From assembly GCA_020637215.1 (NCBI GenBank), contig JACJWI010000006.1, positions 129,677-193,676 on the forward strand: a stretch of 64,000 nt of DNA, in the 5' to 3' direction. Both the position numbers and the translations under genes were made by a program. This DNA comes from Microthrixaceae bacterium (GTDB lineage Bacteria > Actinomycetota > Acidimicrobiia > Acidimicrobiales > Microtrichaceae). Below the pieces are notes generated by a model. That model did not search any database. It was given only the letters and a program-made list of their open reading frames with translations, and had not been told where the DNA came from. Below, piece by piece: positions 19,501-28,085 of this stretch (its first letter is position 1; the number at the start of each line of letters is the position of its first letter).

Positions 19501-20095
19501 CGTGACCGAGTCCTGGGCGGTGGCGCCGTCGTCGTCAGTGACGGTCAGCGTGGCGGTGTAGATGCCTGGATCGGTGTAGGTGTGGAAGGGGTTGTCGCCG
19601 TGTGAGACCGGCGAACTGTCGCCGAAGTCCCTCGTAGTCCGCGATCGTGCCGTCGGTGTCAGCCGAGCCAGCCGAGAGAACGTGACCGACAGCAGGGCCA
19701 CGCCCGGGTGGCGTCCGCACCGGCGATCGCCACCGGCAGGACGTTAGCCACGCCGACGGTCACGGTACAGGTGGTGGTCGCCGTGAGGCCCCGTTGTCGG
19801 TCACCGTGAGGGGTGATCGTGAAGGTGCCGTCCGCAGTGTACTCGTGGGTCGACGTGACCCCCGTTGCCGTGCCGCCGTCACCGAAGTTCCATGCGTAGG
19901 TGGCCACGGACCCGCCGGTGTCGAAGCTGGCGCTGGCGTCGACACCGACCGTCAACGGCGCGACGCCGGAGGTCGGTGTGGCGGTGAACGACGCCGTCGG
20001 CGCGTGTTCGCCCCCGTGGTCGGTGGCGCACAACCCGCCACCACCAGCGCCGTGCACGCGGCCGCGCACGCGACCAGATAGCGAAGACCCCTCAT
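16548..20095 (-). pseudogene. Large PKD/MopE/glycine-rich lipoprotein gene interrupted by many frameshifts
   Basis: One ancestral gene of about 3.5 kb. It starts at the ATG at 20095 with a lipoprotein signal (MRGLRYLVACAAACTALVV, lipobox VAGC). About six PKD domains follow, each with a YxWNFGDG-type strand and a TLTVTDDDGAT-type end (for example TYAWNFGDGGTATG, YFWNFGGGITSSS). Next comes a MopE-like calcium/metal motif (DDDGDGVSPPADCNDN, then DSNCDGVDG), then a beta-helix-like opening (ILVAGTGG, NPCQSIAFGI). Last is a 300-residue glycine/asparagine-rich PE_PGRS-like tail ending AAKQASF. The frame changes at a dozen or more points, for example near 20022 (G-run one short), 19810 (extra C), 19794 (G missing), 19629, 19484, 19378, 18860 and 18775. 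No in-frame nonsense change was noticed. Either recent decay or sequencing/assembly error in a repetitive GC-rich gene. Confidence 0.8.
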
Positions 20096-20282
20096 CACCC
20101 CTAGCTCCCCTCTCGGACGACAGCCATGCGCCCGATGTCACAAGTCAACCGCATCTCCGAACGTCGATCAAGGAGAAGGTGGTGCGCCGATCGGTCGCAC
20201 CCGTGGTCGTGGGGTCGGTTCCGTTCCGGTGGCGTACCATCGATGACCCGCCAGATCCGTCGAAACCCGGGAGAGGACCCCG

Positions 20283-20828
20283 ATGGACCACAGCGCCGAC
20301 GAGGTGATTCCCACCGCCGATCCGACGCTCGACGACGAGCCGTCGCGCCCGGCACGGTCACGGCTCACGCCACCGCGGGTGTGGGCGGGGCTCATGGTTC
20401 TGTGCCTGGTGGTGGCGATGACGTGCTTCGTGGCCGCTGGCGTCATCCGTCGGACCGACTCGGCATCGGGAACCGTGGGTGACGCCCTCGCGACCTTCGG
20501 CGGGGTCTTCCTGGCCGCGAGCATGTTCGCGTTCGTCGGCTTCGTCTTCGGTGCCGCCCGCGAGTCCTCCGACGTGGCGCGGACCGAACACGGTGTCCGG
20601 TCCGCGCTGGTGGCGTCGGGGATCGTGTTCATGGTGGCGCTCGTCGGCGGCGGGGCGGTCGTCGCCCAGACCGTCGAGGAGCGACTCGAACTGAACCCGT
20701 CGACGACCGCCCCGAAGTCCGAGCCGAAGGGGTCCGGCACGTCGTCGACCTCGGTCACCCCGGGAGCTCCTGCCCCGGCGCCGGCCAGCACCACGTGTCC
20801 GCCCGACGCGCTGCCCGGGACCTGCTGA
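20283..20828 (+). CDS. Small membrane protein, three predicted helices
   Basis: A 181-residue protein of unknown function. The ATG at 20283 is preceded by GGAGAGGA. The N-terminus is acidic and cytoplasmic. Helices lie at about residues 36-54 (AGLMVLCLVVAMTCFVAAGV), 69-92 (LATFGGVFLAASMFAFVGFV) and 110-130 (ALVASGIVFMVALVGGGAVV). The Pro/Ser/Thr-rich tail ends in two cysteines (TTCPPDALPGTC). It is divergent from the PKD gene across 187 bases and convergent with relA, with only 17 bases between the stops, so the two share a terminator region. Nothing in the sequence suggests a specific role. Confidence 0.75.
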   Translation: MDHSADEVIPTADPTLDDEPSRPARSRLTPPRVWAGLMVLCLVVAMTCFVAAGVIRRTDSASGTVGDALATFGGVFLAASMFAFVGFVFGAARESSDVARTEHGVRSALVASGIVFMVALVGGGAVVAQTVEERLELNPSTTAPKSEPKGSGTSSTSVTPGAPAPAPASTTCPPDALPGTC

Positions 20829-20845
20829 CCAGCCGGGCGGGCTCC

Positions 20846-23059
20846 TCAGTCGGCGGAGCCGGGCACCACCCGGTGGGCGTCGTACACGCTGTCGATGCTG
20901 CGGATGCGGTTGAGCAGGGTGTCGAGGTGCGAGGCGTCGCCGAGCTCGAACTCGAAGCGCATCTTGGCCACCCGGTCGCTGCCCGAGTGGGTCTGGGCGC
21001 TGATGATGTTGACGTGGTTCTCGCTGAGCGTGGCGGTCACGTCCTGCAGCAGGCGGGGCCGATCGAGCGCCTTGACCTCGACGAGCGCCACGAAGTCTCC
21101 GACCGACTCGGTGTCCCAGTCGACGTCGATCACCCGCTCCTGCTGGCCGTCGAGCAGCGACGTGGCGTTGGAGCAGTCGACCCGGTGCACCGACACACCT
21201 CGACCGCGGGTGACGAAGCCCATGATGGCGTCACCGGGAACCGGCGTGCAGCAGCGGGCCATGCGCACCAGAACGTCGTCGTAGCCCTCGACGTGCACGC
21301 CCGCCGGCCGGGACCGGCGCCGACCGTTGGTGGGCCGCACCGGGGTCGAGATGACCTCCTCACGCTCGCCCTCGGCGGTGCGCACCAGACGTCCGACCCG
21401 CGCCGCGGCGGCTTCGGGTGACAGGTGGTGCTCTCCGATGGCGACGTACATGGCGTCGACGGACTGGAAGCGCAGCTGGTCCGACACGTCGGACACGGCG
21501 CTGCCGCCCAGGACCCTCTGGACCGGTAGGCCCTCACGGCGCAGCGCCTTGATGAGGGCGTCGCGGCCGGCCTCGAGCGCGTCCTCACGCCGCTCGCGGG
21601 AGAACCACTGTCGGATCTTGTTCGACGCGGACCGGGTGGCGACGAAGTCGAGCCAGTCCCGGCTGGGGCCCGCGCCGGCCACCTTCGAGGTGAAGATCTC
21701 GACCGTGTCGCCCGACGACAGCGGGCTGTCGAGCGGTAGCAGTCGACCGCCCACCCGTGCGCCGATGCAGCGGTGGCCCACTTCGGTGTGGATGGCGTAG
21801 GCGAAGTCGACCGGGGTGGCGCCGACCGGCAGGGCGATCACGTCGCCCTGCGGGGTGAACACGAAGACCTCGTCCTGGTCCAGGTCGACCTTCAGGTTGG
21901 CCATGAACTCGCCGGGGTCGGTCATCTCCTGTTGCCAGTCGACGATCCGCGTCAACCAGGCGACGTCCTCGGAGTGGCCCTCCTTGTAGGAGAAGTGGGC
22001 AGCCACCCCCCACTCGGCCCGGTGGTGCATCTCGGGGGTGCGGACCTGCACCTCGAGCGGTCGTCCGCCCGGGCCGATCACCGTCGTGTGCAGCGACTGG
22101 TACAGGTTGAACTTGGGCATGGCGATGTAGTCCTTGAACCGCCCCGGCACCGGGGTCCACAGAGCGTGGATGGTCCCCAGCGCCGCGTAGCAGTCCTTGG
22201 ACGAGTCGACGATCACCCGGATCCCGACCAGGTCGAAGATCTCGTCGAACGCCTTGCCCTTGACGACCATCTTCTCGTAGATGGACCACAGGTGCTTCGG
22301 TCGCCCGGTCACCTCGGCGGTGATGTTGACCTCTTTCAGCCGCCCGGTGACCTCGTCGAGGATCTCGACCAGGAACCGGTCGCGCTCGGGGGTCCGGTTG
22401 GCGACCATGTGGTCGATCTCGGCGTAGCGCTTGGGGTGCAGCGCAGCGAAGCACAGATCCTCGAGCTGCTGCTTGACCTCCTGCATGCCCAGGCGGTGCG
22501 CCAGCGGGGCGTAGATGTCGAGAGTCTCCTGGGCGGTGCGCTCCTGCTTCCAGGCCGGCAACGCGGCCAGGGTCCGCATGTTGTGGAGGCGGTCGGCCAG
22601 CTTGATGACCAGGACCCGCAGGTCCTTGGCCATCGCCACCAGCATCTTGCGCATGGTGGCGGCCTGCTGGGCCTCCTTGGAGTCGAAGTGGACCCGTTCC
22701 AGCTTCGTGACTCCGTCGACGATCTCGCGCACCTCGGGACCGAAGCCGGCCTCGACCTCGTCGAGGGTGAGCACCGTGTCCTCGACGGCGTCGTGCAGGA
22801 GCGCGGCGGAGATGGTGACGTCGTCCATGCCGTAGCGGGCGACGATGCCCGCCACCGCCAACGGGTGGGTGATGTAGGGCTCGCCGGAGCGACGCAGCTG
22901 GCCCTTGTGGGACCCCGCCGCCACCCGGTAGGCCTCGGTGATCGACTCGGTGGGCAGCTTCGGGTGGAACCGTCGGTACTGCTCGACGATCTCCTGGACC
23001 TCCATGGCCGGAGGCTGGGTGTGGCGCCGCCACGGCAGGACGCGCGTCACCGTCGCCAT
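20846..23059 (-). CDS. relA: Bifunctional (p)ppGpp synthetase/hydrolase RelA/SpoT
   Basis: A 737-residue Rel protein that makes and degrades the alarmone (p)ppGpp. The hydrolase HD domain is intact (ITHPLAVAGIVARYGMDD, then ALLHDAVEDT near residue 88). The synthetase domain contains VTGRPKHLWSIYEKM and GRFKDYIAMPKFNLYQSLH. A TGS domain (VFVFTPQGDVIALPVGATP) follows at about 400, and a C-terminal ACT domain (ALVEVKALDRPRLLQDVTA) from about 650. The length and domain order are those of actinobacterial Rel. The order secD-secF-relA-hisS-aspS is as in mycobacteria, but apt, which usually lies between secF and relA, is absent here. Confidence 0.97.
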   Translation of the reverse strand: MATVTRVLPWRRHTQPPAMEVQEIVEQYRRFHPKLPTESITEAYRVAAGSHKGQLRRSGEPYITHPLAVAGIVARYGMDDVTISAALLHDAVEDTVLTLDEVEAGFGPEVREIVDGVTKLERVHFDSKEAQQAATMRKMLVAMAKDLRVLVIKLADRLHNMRTLAALPAWKQERTAQETLDIYAPLAHRLGMQEVKQQLEDLCFAALHPKRYAEIDHMVANRTPERDRFLVEILDEVTGRLKEVNITAEVTGRPKHLWSIYEKMVVKGKAFDEIFDLVGIRVIVDSSKDCYAALGTIHALWTPVPGRFKDYIAMPKFNLYQSLHTTVIGPGGRPLEVQVRTPEMHHRAEWGVAAHFSYKEGHSEDVAWLTRIVDWQQEMTDPGEFMANLKVDLDQDEVFVFTPQGDVIALPVGATPVDFAYAIHTEVGHRCIGARVGGRLLPLDSPLSSGDTVEIFTSKVAGAGPSRDWLDFVATRSASNKIRQWFSRERREDALEAGRDALIKALRREGLPVQRVLGGSAVSDVSDQLRFQSVDAMYVAIGEHHLSPEAAAARVGRLVRTAEGEREEVISTPVRPTNGRRRSRPAGVHVEGYDDVLVRMARCCTPVPGDAIMGFVTRGRGVSVHRVDCSNATSLLDGQQERVIDVDWDTESVGDFVALVEVKALDRPRLLQDVTATLSENHVNIISAQTHSGSDRVAKMRFEFELGDASHLDTLLNRIRSIDSVYDAHRVVPGSAD

Positions 23060-23171
23060 GTCGGACCCTCCTGGCGCCCAGGCGCCGCCGGGGACGGCGT
23101 CGATCGCTGGTCGTGCCGCACGTCCACCACGCTACCGAGCCCGCCCGGAGCGCCGTACCCGGCCGTGCGGC

Positions 23172-24407
23172 TCAGCGCTTCTTCTTGGTCTTGCGGGGAC
23201 GGGGCGGCACCGAGCCGTACGGGTTCCGCGGCGCGGGTGCGGCATCGGCATCCCCGACAGTTGCTTCGGCCGGGTCGGTCGACGAGACAGGGTCGGTGGA
23301 CCGATCCTCGACCGCCGTCGTCGACGAGCGGGTCGGCCGGGAGGCGGTGCCGGTGGCCCCGCGTCGCGGACGGGCGGGGACGCCGGACGTCGCGGCGGCC
23401 GGGGCACCGGCGCTCGCGACGTGCCAGGTCGTGTCGGAGACGTCGACTCCCTTGGCGACCAGGCGTTCGCGGATCTGACGCCAGCGGGGCTCGCGCTCCT
23501 TGAGCCACGCGGTGACCGGCGGGGCCACGAACAGCGACGAGTAGGTCCCCGACACGAGGCCGATCAGCAGCGCCAGCGAGAAGTCGCCGAGCGTCTCCTG
23601 GCCGAACACGATCTGGCCCACCACCAGGATCGAGATGACGGGGATGATCGTCACCATCGTGGTGTTGAGCGACCGCATGAACACCTGGTTCAGCGACCGT
23701 CGCATGATCGAGGTGTAGGTGTACTGGCCGGATCGGCCGAAACGGGTCGCGTTCTCCTGGACGCGGTCGTACACGACGATCGTGTCGTACAGCGAGAACC
23801 CCAGGATCGTCAGGAACGAGATGACCGTCGCCGGGGTGACCTCGATCTGGAACACCGAGTAGACGCCGACGGTGATGATGATGTCGTGGATCACCGCCAC
23901 CATCGCGGCGATCGCCATCCGGGTCTCCAACCGCCAGGCGATGTAGGCCGCGACCAGGACCATGAACACGATGAGCGACAGGCGGGCCTGCGAGGTGATG
24001 TCGCTCCCCCACGACGGCCCGACGGTGTTGACCTTGACCTCGCCCTTCTCGAGTCCGGAGGCCGCGGCCAGGGCGTCCGCGGCCTTGGCCCCCTCGGCGA
24101 CGTTGTCGACCCGTCCGGACACCCGGATGACCCGGCCGCCCTCGGTGGTGGTGGCCTCCTGGAACCGCTCGACCGCGCTGTCGCCGAAGTCGGCCAGAGC
24201 CGTGCGGGCCTGGGCCTCGGTGAAGGTCGCCGACGGGACCTCCCACACCGATCCGCCCTCGAAGTCGATCGAGAGGTTGAGGCCCCGGGTGACCATCGAC
24301 GCCAGCGAGATGATGATGAGCACGGTCGAGACGATCCCGACCCGCACCCACAGGCGGGGGAAGTCGAAGTCGTTGCGCCCGCGGTAGAGATCCGACGCCA
24401 GGCCCAT
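23172..24407 (-). CDS. secF: Protein translocase subunit SecF
   Basis: A 411-residue membrane component of the SecDF complex that uses the proton gradient to finish protein export. The ATG at 24407, one base after the secD stop, gives the family start (MGLASDLYRGRNDFDFPR). Transmembrane helix 1 is VGIVSTVLIIISLASMV. The conserved GLNLSIDFEGG follows. Five further helices include FLTILGFSLYDTIVVYDRV, which carries the family D/R motif, and GTYSSLFVAPPVTAWLK. The last 100 residues are Ala/Thr/Pro-rich with a basic RKTKKKR end. Coupled to secD. Confidence 0.96.
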   Translation of the reverse strand: MGLASDLYRGRNDFDFPRLWVRVGIVSTVLIIISLASMVTRGLNLSIDFEGGSVWEVPSATFTEAQARTALADFGDSAVERFQEATTTEGGRVIRVSGRVDNVAEGAKAADALAAASGLEKGEVKVNTVGPSWGSDITSQARLSLIVFMVLVAAYIAWRLETRMAIAAMVAVIHDIIITVGVYSVFQIEVTPATVISFLTILGFSLYDTIVVYDRVQENATRFGRSGQYTYTSIMRRSLNQVFMRSLNTTMVTIIPVISILVVGQIVFGQETLGDFSLALLIGLVSGTYSSLFVAPPVTAWLKEREPRWRQIRERLVAKGVDVSDTTWHVASAGAPAAATSGVPARPRRGATGTASRPTRSSTTAVEDRSTDPVSSTDPAEATVGDADAAPAPRNPYGSVPPRPRKTKKKR

Positions 24408-24408
24408 G

Positions 24409-26271
24409 TCAGGCCTCCTCTCCGGACGATGCGGCGTCTCCGGACGGCGCTGCTCCGCCAGTCGCGGTGACCGGCACCGGCTCGGATTCCGCTCGGGCAC
24501 GGACGGCGGGCGCCAGGTCGTCGGTGGGGATCCCGAAGCGCCTCGGGTGCTCACCGTGGTGGGAGCGGGCCAGCACCAGGGCGGCCGGGCGCAGGAACAC
24601 GTACGCCGAGATCAGGTCGAGGATGGTGGCCACGCCCAGGTAGAAGGCGAAGCCGCGCACCGGGCCGACTGACAGCCAGTACAGGACGCCGGCACCGATC
24701 AGCGAGCTCATGTCGGCCTTGACGATCGTCGAGTAGGCCGCGCCGAACGCCTTGTCGACCGACGGTCTCAGGCCCGCCCCGTTGCGCACGTCTTCCTTGA
24801 TCGTCTCGAAGAACACGATGGAGCTGTCGAGGGAGATGCCGATCGACACCACGATGCCCACGACGCCGGCCAGGGTGACGGTCGCGTTGATCCAGCACAT
24901 CACCACCCACAGGATCGACGCCGAGATGGTGAGGCTGCCGACCGTGGCCAGCCCGAGGAGGCGGTAGTAGAAGACCAGGTAGGCGCACACCAGGAACAGA
25001 CCGATCGCCCCGGCGATGATGCCGGCCTGCAGCGCGTCGGCGCCCAGCGTCGCGGACACGGTCTCGGCCTGCTGGGCCTGCAGCTCGATCGGCAGCGAGC
25101 CGAACCGCAGCGCGACGGCCAGGCTCTTGGCCTCGTCCTCGTCGAAGGCGCCCGAGATCGAGATCGAGTCCCGGTCGAAGGTGGGGTTGTTGATCGTCGG
25201 CGCCGACAGCACCTCGGAGTCCAACACGATGGCGAGTCGCCCGGGCTGGCCGTTGCTGCCGGGGCACTGCGCCGCACCCGAGTTGCACAGCGCGGCTGCC
25301 TTGTTGAACAGGTCGATGCCGTCCTTGCCCTTGCGGAACACCGGGTTGACCTGCCAGCGGCCGTCCTGGCCCAGCCCGGCCGTCGCGGTCTCGACCGCCC
25401 GCCCGGTCAGCATGGTCGGACCGAGCTTCATGACGTTGCCGTCCTTGTCGGCCAGGTTGACCTCGGCGTCGGCCTTGTCGTCCTCGGGCGGGGTGGTCTG
25501 GGTGCCGAGCGCCTGCTCGAGCTGGTACAGCTGACCGAACTTGGAGTCGAAGGCGTTGACCCCCCACTGGTTGAGCGGCGGCGGGGTGGTGGTCGTGGTG
25601 GTGGCCGGTGCGGTCGTCGTGGTGGTGCCGCCCTGCTGGCCGGTCAGGCGGCTGCGGTTCCCGCCGGATCGGGTGGGGTCGACGGTGGTGGCCGGACCCG
25701 CGGTCGTGGTCGGCGCCGCGGTCGTGGTCGGCGCCTCGGTCGTCGGCGGCGCCTCGGGGGTGGTCTGCGGGTTGGCGGCCGCCTGCTTCTGCTGCTCCTC
25801 GGTGGCGACCTGGGCCGCGGTGACCCCTTCGGGGATCTTCAGCTCCTTGCGGAGCTTGGCGATCTCCGCCTCGGCCTTCTTGCGGTCCTTGCCCTTGGGG
25901 ATCACGCCGACGTCGGCGAGGACGGGCCGGAAGCGCAGCTCGGCGGTCTTGCCGACGATGTCGAGGACCTGCTGCTGGTCGGTGGCACCGGGGAGCTGCA
26001 CGATGATCGTGTTGCCCTGGCGGGAGACCTCGGGTTCGGCCACCCCGAGGGCGTCGACGCGCTTGCGGATGATGCCGATGGCCTGATCGAGCTGCTCGGG
26101 CGAGACCGAGTCGTCGACCTTGCCGTCCTTGACCGGCTGGAGGTTGACCGAGATACCGCCCTGGAGGTCGAGGCCGAGGGTCGGGGTCTTGCCCAGAGCG
26201 ATGGTGACCGCGACCAGGCCGTAGGCCACGACCATGGTGGCGATCACGTATCTCAACGGGTGCTTGGTCAT
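24409..26271 (-). CDS. secD: Protein translocase subunit SecD
   Basis: A 620-residue partner of SecF. The N-terminal helix (RYVIATMVVAYGLVAVTIAL) is followed by LGLDLQGGISV, then the large periplasmic P1 region (ALGVAEPEVSRQGNTIIVQL). Five C-terminal helices carry the family sequence VGIVVSIGISLDSSIVFFE and, near the end, GFAFYLGVATILDLISAYVF. Between about residues 165 and 235 there is an unusual Thr/Pro/Ala-rich insertion (runs such as TTTAAPTTTAGPATT and TTTTTAPATTTTTTPPP), probably an exposed flexible linker. It is cotranscribed with secF and follows yajC by 99 bases. Confidence 0.96.
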   Translation of the reverse strand: MTKHPLRYVIATMVVAYGLVAVTIALGKTPTLGLDLQGGISVNLQPVKDGKVDDSVSPEQLDQAIGIIRKRVDALGVAEPEVSRQGNTIIVQLPGATDQQQVLDIVGKTAELRFRPVLADVGVIPKGKDRKKAEAEIAKLRKELKIPEGVTAAQVATEEQQKQAAANPQTTPEAPPTTEAPTTTAAPTTTAGPATTVDPTRSGGNRSRLTGQQGGTTTTTAPATTTTTTPPPLNQWGVNAFDSKFGQLYQLEQALGTQTTPPEDDKADAEVNLADKDGNVMKLGPTMLTGRAVETATAGLGQDGRWQVNPVFRKGKDGIDLFNKAAALCNSGAAQCPGSNGQPGRLAIVLDSEVLSAPTINNPTFDRDSISISGAFDEDEAKSLAVALRFGSLPIELQAQQAETVSATLGADALQAGIIAGAIGLFLVCAYLVFYYRLLGLATVGSLTISASILWVVMCWINATVTLAGVVGIVVSIGISLDSSIVFFETIKEDVRNGAGLRPSVDKAFGAAYSTIVKADMSSLIGAGVLYWLSVGPVRGFAFYLGVATILDLISAYVFLRPAALVLARSHHGEHPRRFGIPTDDLAPAVRARAESEPVPVTATGGAAPSGDAASSGEEA

Positions 26272-26370
26272 TCTCGTCCTCGTCGATGGGGCCGGGTCAG
26301 GGTACCGGCCCGACGGCGGGACGCGGATGATGCGGGCCGCCCTTCCCGCCTTCCCCCGGGGTGGGACCGC

Positions 26371-26886
26371 CTACTTCTTGCGGGAGCCCGCCTTGGCCGT
26401 CCCCTTGGAGGAGGCGCTGCGGGCCGCGCCGACGCCGGTCCCCTTGGACGCGGTTCCCTTGGAAGCGGCTCCCTTGGCGGTCGAGCTGCGGACGTCGACG
26501 GCGTCGGCGTCGCGCTCGCGGGATGCTGCGGCACCCCCACCGAACATGCCGCCGAGCAACCCGCCCTTGGCCGGGGCGGCGTCGGGGTCGGGTTCGGCCA
26601 TCGAGCGACCGATCGAGCCCTTGGCCACCCGGATCACCACGTCGTGGTCGATCTCGAGGTGGACCAGGCCGTCCTCGATGTGGGTGATCTGACCGACGAT
26701 GCCGCCGGTGGTCATGACCTCGTCACCGACCGACAGCGAGCTGATCAGCTCCTGCTGACGGGCCTTCTGCTTGCGCTGGGGCACGACCATCAGCCAGATC
26801 AGCAGGCCGAAGGGGACGATCAGGATCAGGATGCCGAGGGGGCTTCCCTGGCTCTCGGCGGCGAGGAGGGGGGCGAGCGCGTTCAC
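26371..26886 (-). CDS. yajC: Preprotein translocase subunit YajC
   Basis: A 171-residue SecDF accessory protein. The GTG start at 26886 gives a short periplasmic end, then the single helix PLGILILIVPFGLLIWLMVV and the family block VPQRKQKARQQELISSLSVGDEV-MTTGG-IVGQITHIEDG. YajC is usually near 110 residues. Here a C-terminal tail of about 75 residues is added, rich in Ala/Lys/Gly/Ser with KGTASKGT-type repeats and a basic end. A TTG further upstream (26925) is an alternative start but is less likely. yajC-secD-secF order is conserved. Confidence 0.93.
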   Translation of the reverse strand: MNALAPLLAAESQGSPLGILILIVPFGLLIWLMVVPQRKQKARQQELISSLSVGDEVMTTGGIVGQITHIEDGLVHLEIDHDVVIRVAKGSIGRSMAEPDPDAAPAKGGLLGGMFGGGAAASRERDADAVDVRSSTAKGAASKGTASKGTGVGAARSASSKGTAKAGSRKK

Positions 26887-26948
26887 GACCCGAGATGGTA
26901 GGGCGGAGGGGTGCGACCCGGGCAATCAGACCCCGGGGGTCAAGGCAC

Positions 26949-28085
26949 TCACCCGAGGCCGGGACCGGATCCGGACCAGACCCCGGCGACCTCGGCGCGC
27001 AGCCCGTCCAACCGGCCGGCGGCGATGGCGGCCCGGATGCGGGCGACCAGGCCGAGCATCCAGGTCAGGTTGTGGACCGTGCACAGCGACGCGGCGGCGG
27101 GCTCACCGACCGCGGTGAGGTGGCGCAGGTAGCCGCGGGAGTAGGTCGCGCACGTCGGGCACGGGCAGTTCGGGTCGATCGGGTCCTCGGAGCGGGCGAA
27201 CTCGGCGCGCTTGATGTTGAGCCGACCGGCGTCGGTCAACAGCGTGCCGTGGCGGGCCAGTCGGGTGGGCAGCACGCAGTCGAACATGTCGACACCCCGG
27301 GCGACCGCCTCGACGATCGACAGCGGGTCCCCCACCCCCATCAGGTAGCGGGGCTGGTCGACGGGGAGGTGCTCGAGCGCGGCGTCGAGGGCAGGCAGCA
27401 TCTCCTCGCGGGTCTCCCCCACCGACAGGCCACCGACCGCGTAGCCGTCGAAGTCGAGCTCGACGGTGCGCTGGGCGGACTCGGCGCGCAGGTCGGTCTC
27501 GGTGCCGCCCTGCACGATGCCGAACAGCGCCTGGTCTCCGGTCCGCCTGTGTGCGGCGCGGGCCCGTGCCGCCCACGACGCGGTCGTCTCGAGCGCGTCG
27601 CGCAGCGCGGCCCGACTCGACGGCAGCGCCGCGCACACGTCGAGGACCATCTGGATGTCGGCGCCGAGCAGCTCCTGGGTGGCGACCGCACCCTCGGGGG
27701 TGAGCAGGTGGGTGCTCCCGTCGTAGGTGGAGCGGAACTCGGCGCCGCCGTCGTGCAGCTTCGGTCCGAGCGAGAACACCTGGTAGCCGCCCGAGTCGGT
27801 CAGCGTGAGTCCGTCCCAGCCCGAGAACGCGGCCAGGCCGCCGAGCTCGGCCACCACCTCGGCGCCGGGGCGCAGCATCAGGTGGTAGGTGTTGGCCAGC
27901 AGCACCTCGGCGCGGGTCCCGTCCGCCGCGGCCAGGCCCGTCAGCTCGTGGGTCATCAGCGCCCGGATCGAGCCGCGGGTGGCGACCGGCATGAACAGCG
28001 GCGTGCGGAACGCGCCTCGGGCGGTGTGCACCGTGCCGGTGCGGGCCCGCCCGTCGCGGTGCTCGACGTCGATCGTGAGCTTCAC
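26949..28085 (-). CDS. tgt: tRNA-guanine transglycosylase
   Basis: A 378-residue enzyme that swaps guanine-34 for preQ1 in GUN-anticodon tRNAs. Substrate-site features are intact: LTLTDSGGYQVFSL (catalytic Asp) near residue 92, FGIVQGG near 180 and the nucleophile region MFDCVLPTRLAR. The zinc site is CPCPTC near residue 308 with a His in CTVHNLTWMLGL. It overlaps queA by 4 bases (28082-28085), so the two queuosine enzymes are translationally coupled. Genes for preQ1 synthesis are not in this window. Confidence 0.96.
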   Translation of the reverse strand: MKLTIDVEHRDGRARTGTVHTARGAFRTPLFMPVATRGSIRALMTHELTGLAAADGTRAEVLLANTYHLMLRPGAEVVAELGGLAAFSGWDGLTLTDSGGYQVFSLGPKLHDGGAEFRSTYDGSTHLLTPEGAVATQELLGADIQMVLDVCAALPSSRAALRDALETTASWAARARAAHRRTGDQALFGIVQGGTETDLRAESAQRTVELDFDGYAVGGLSVGETREEMLPALDAALEHLPVDQPRYLMGVGDPLSIVEAVARGVDMFDCVLPTRLARHGTLLTDAGRLNIKRAEFARSEDPIDPNCPCPTCATYSRGYLRHLTAVGEPAAASLCTVHNLTWMLGLVARIRAAIAAGRLDGLRAEVAGVWSGSGPGLG

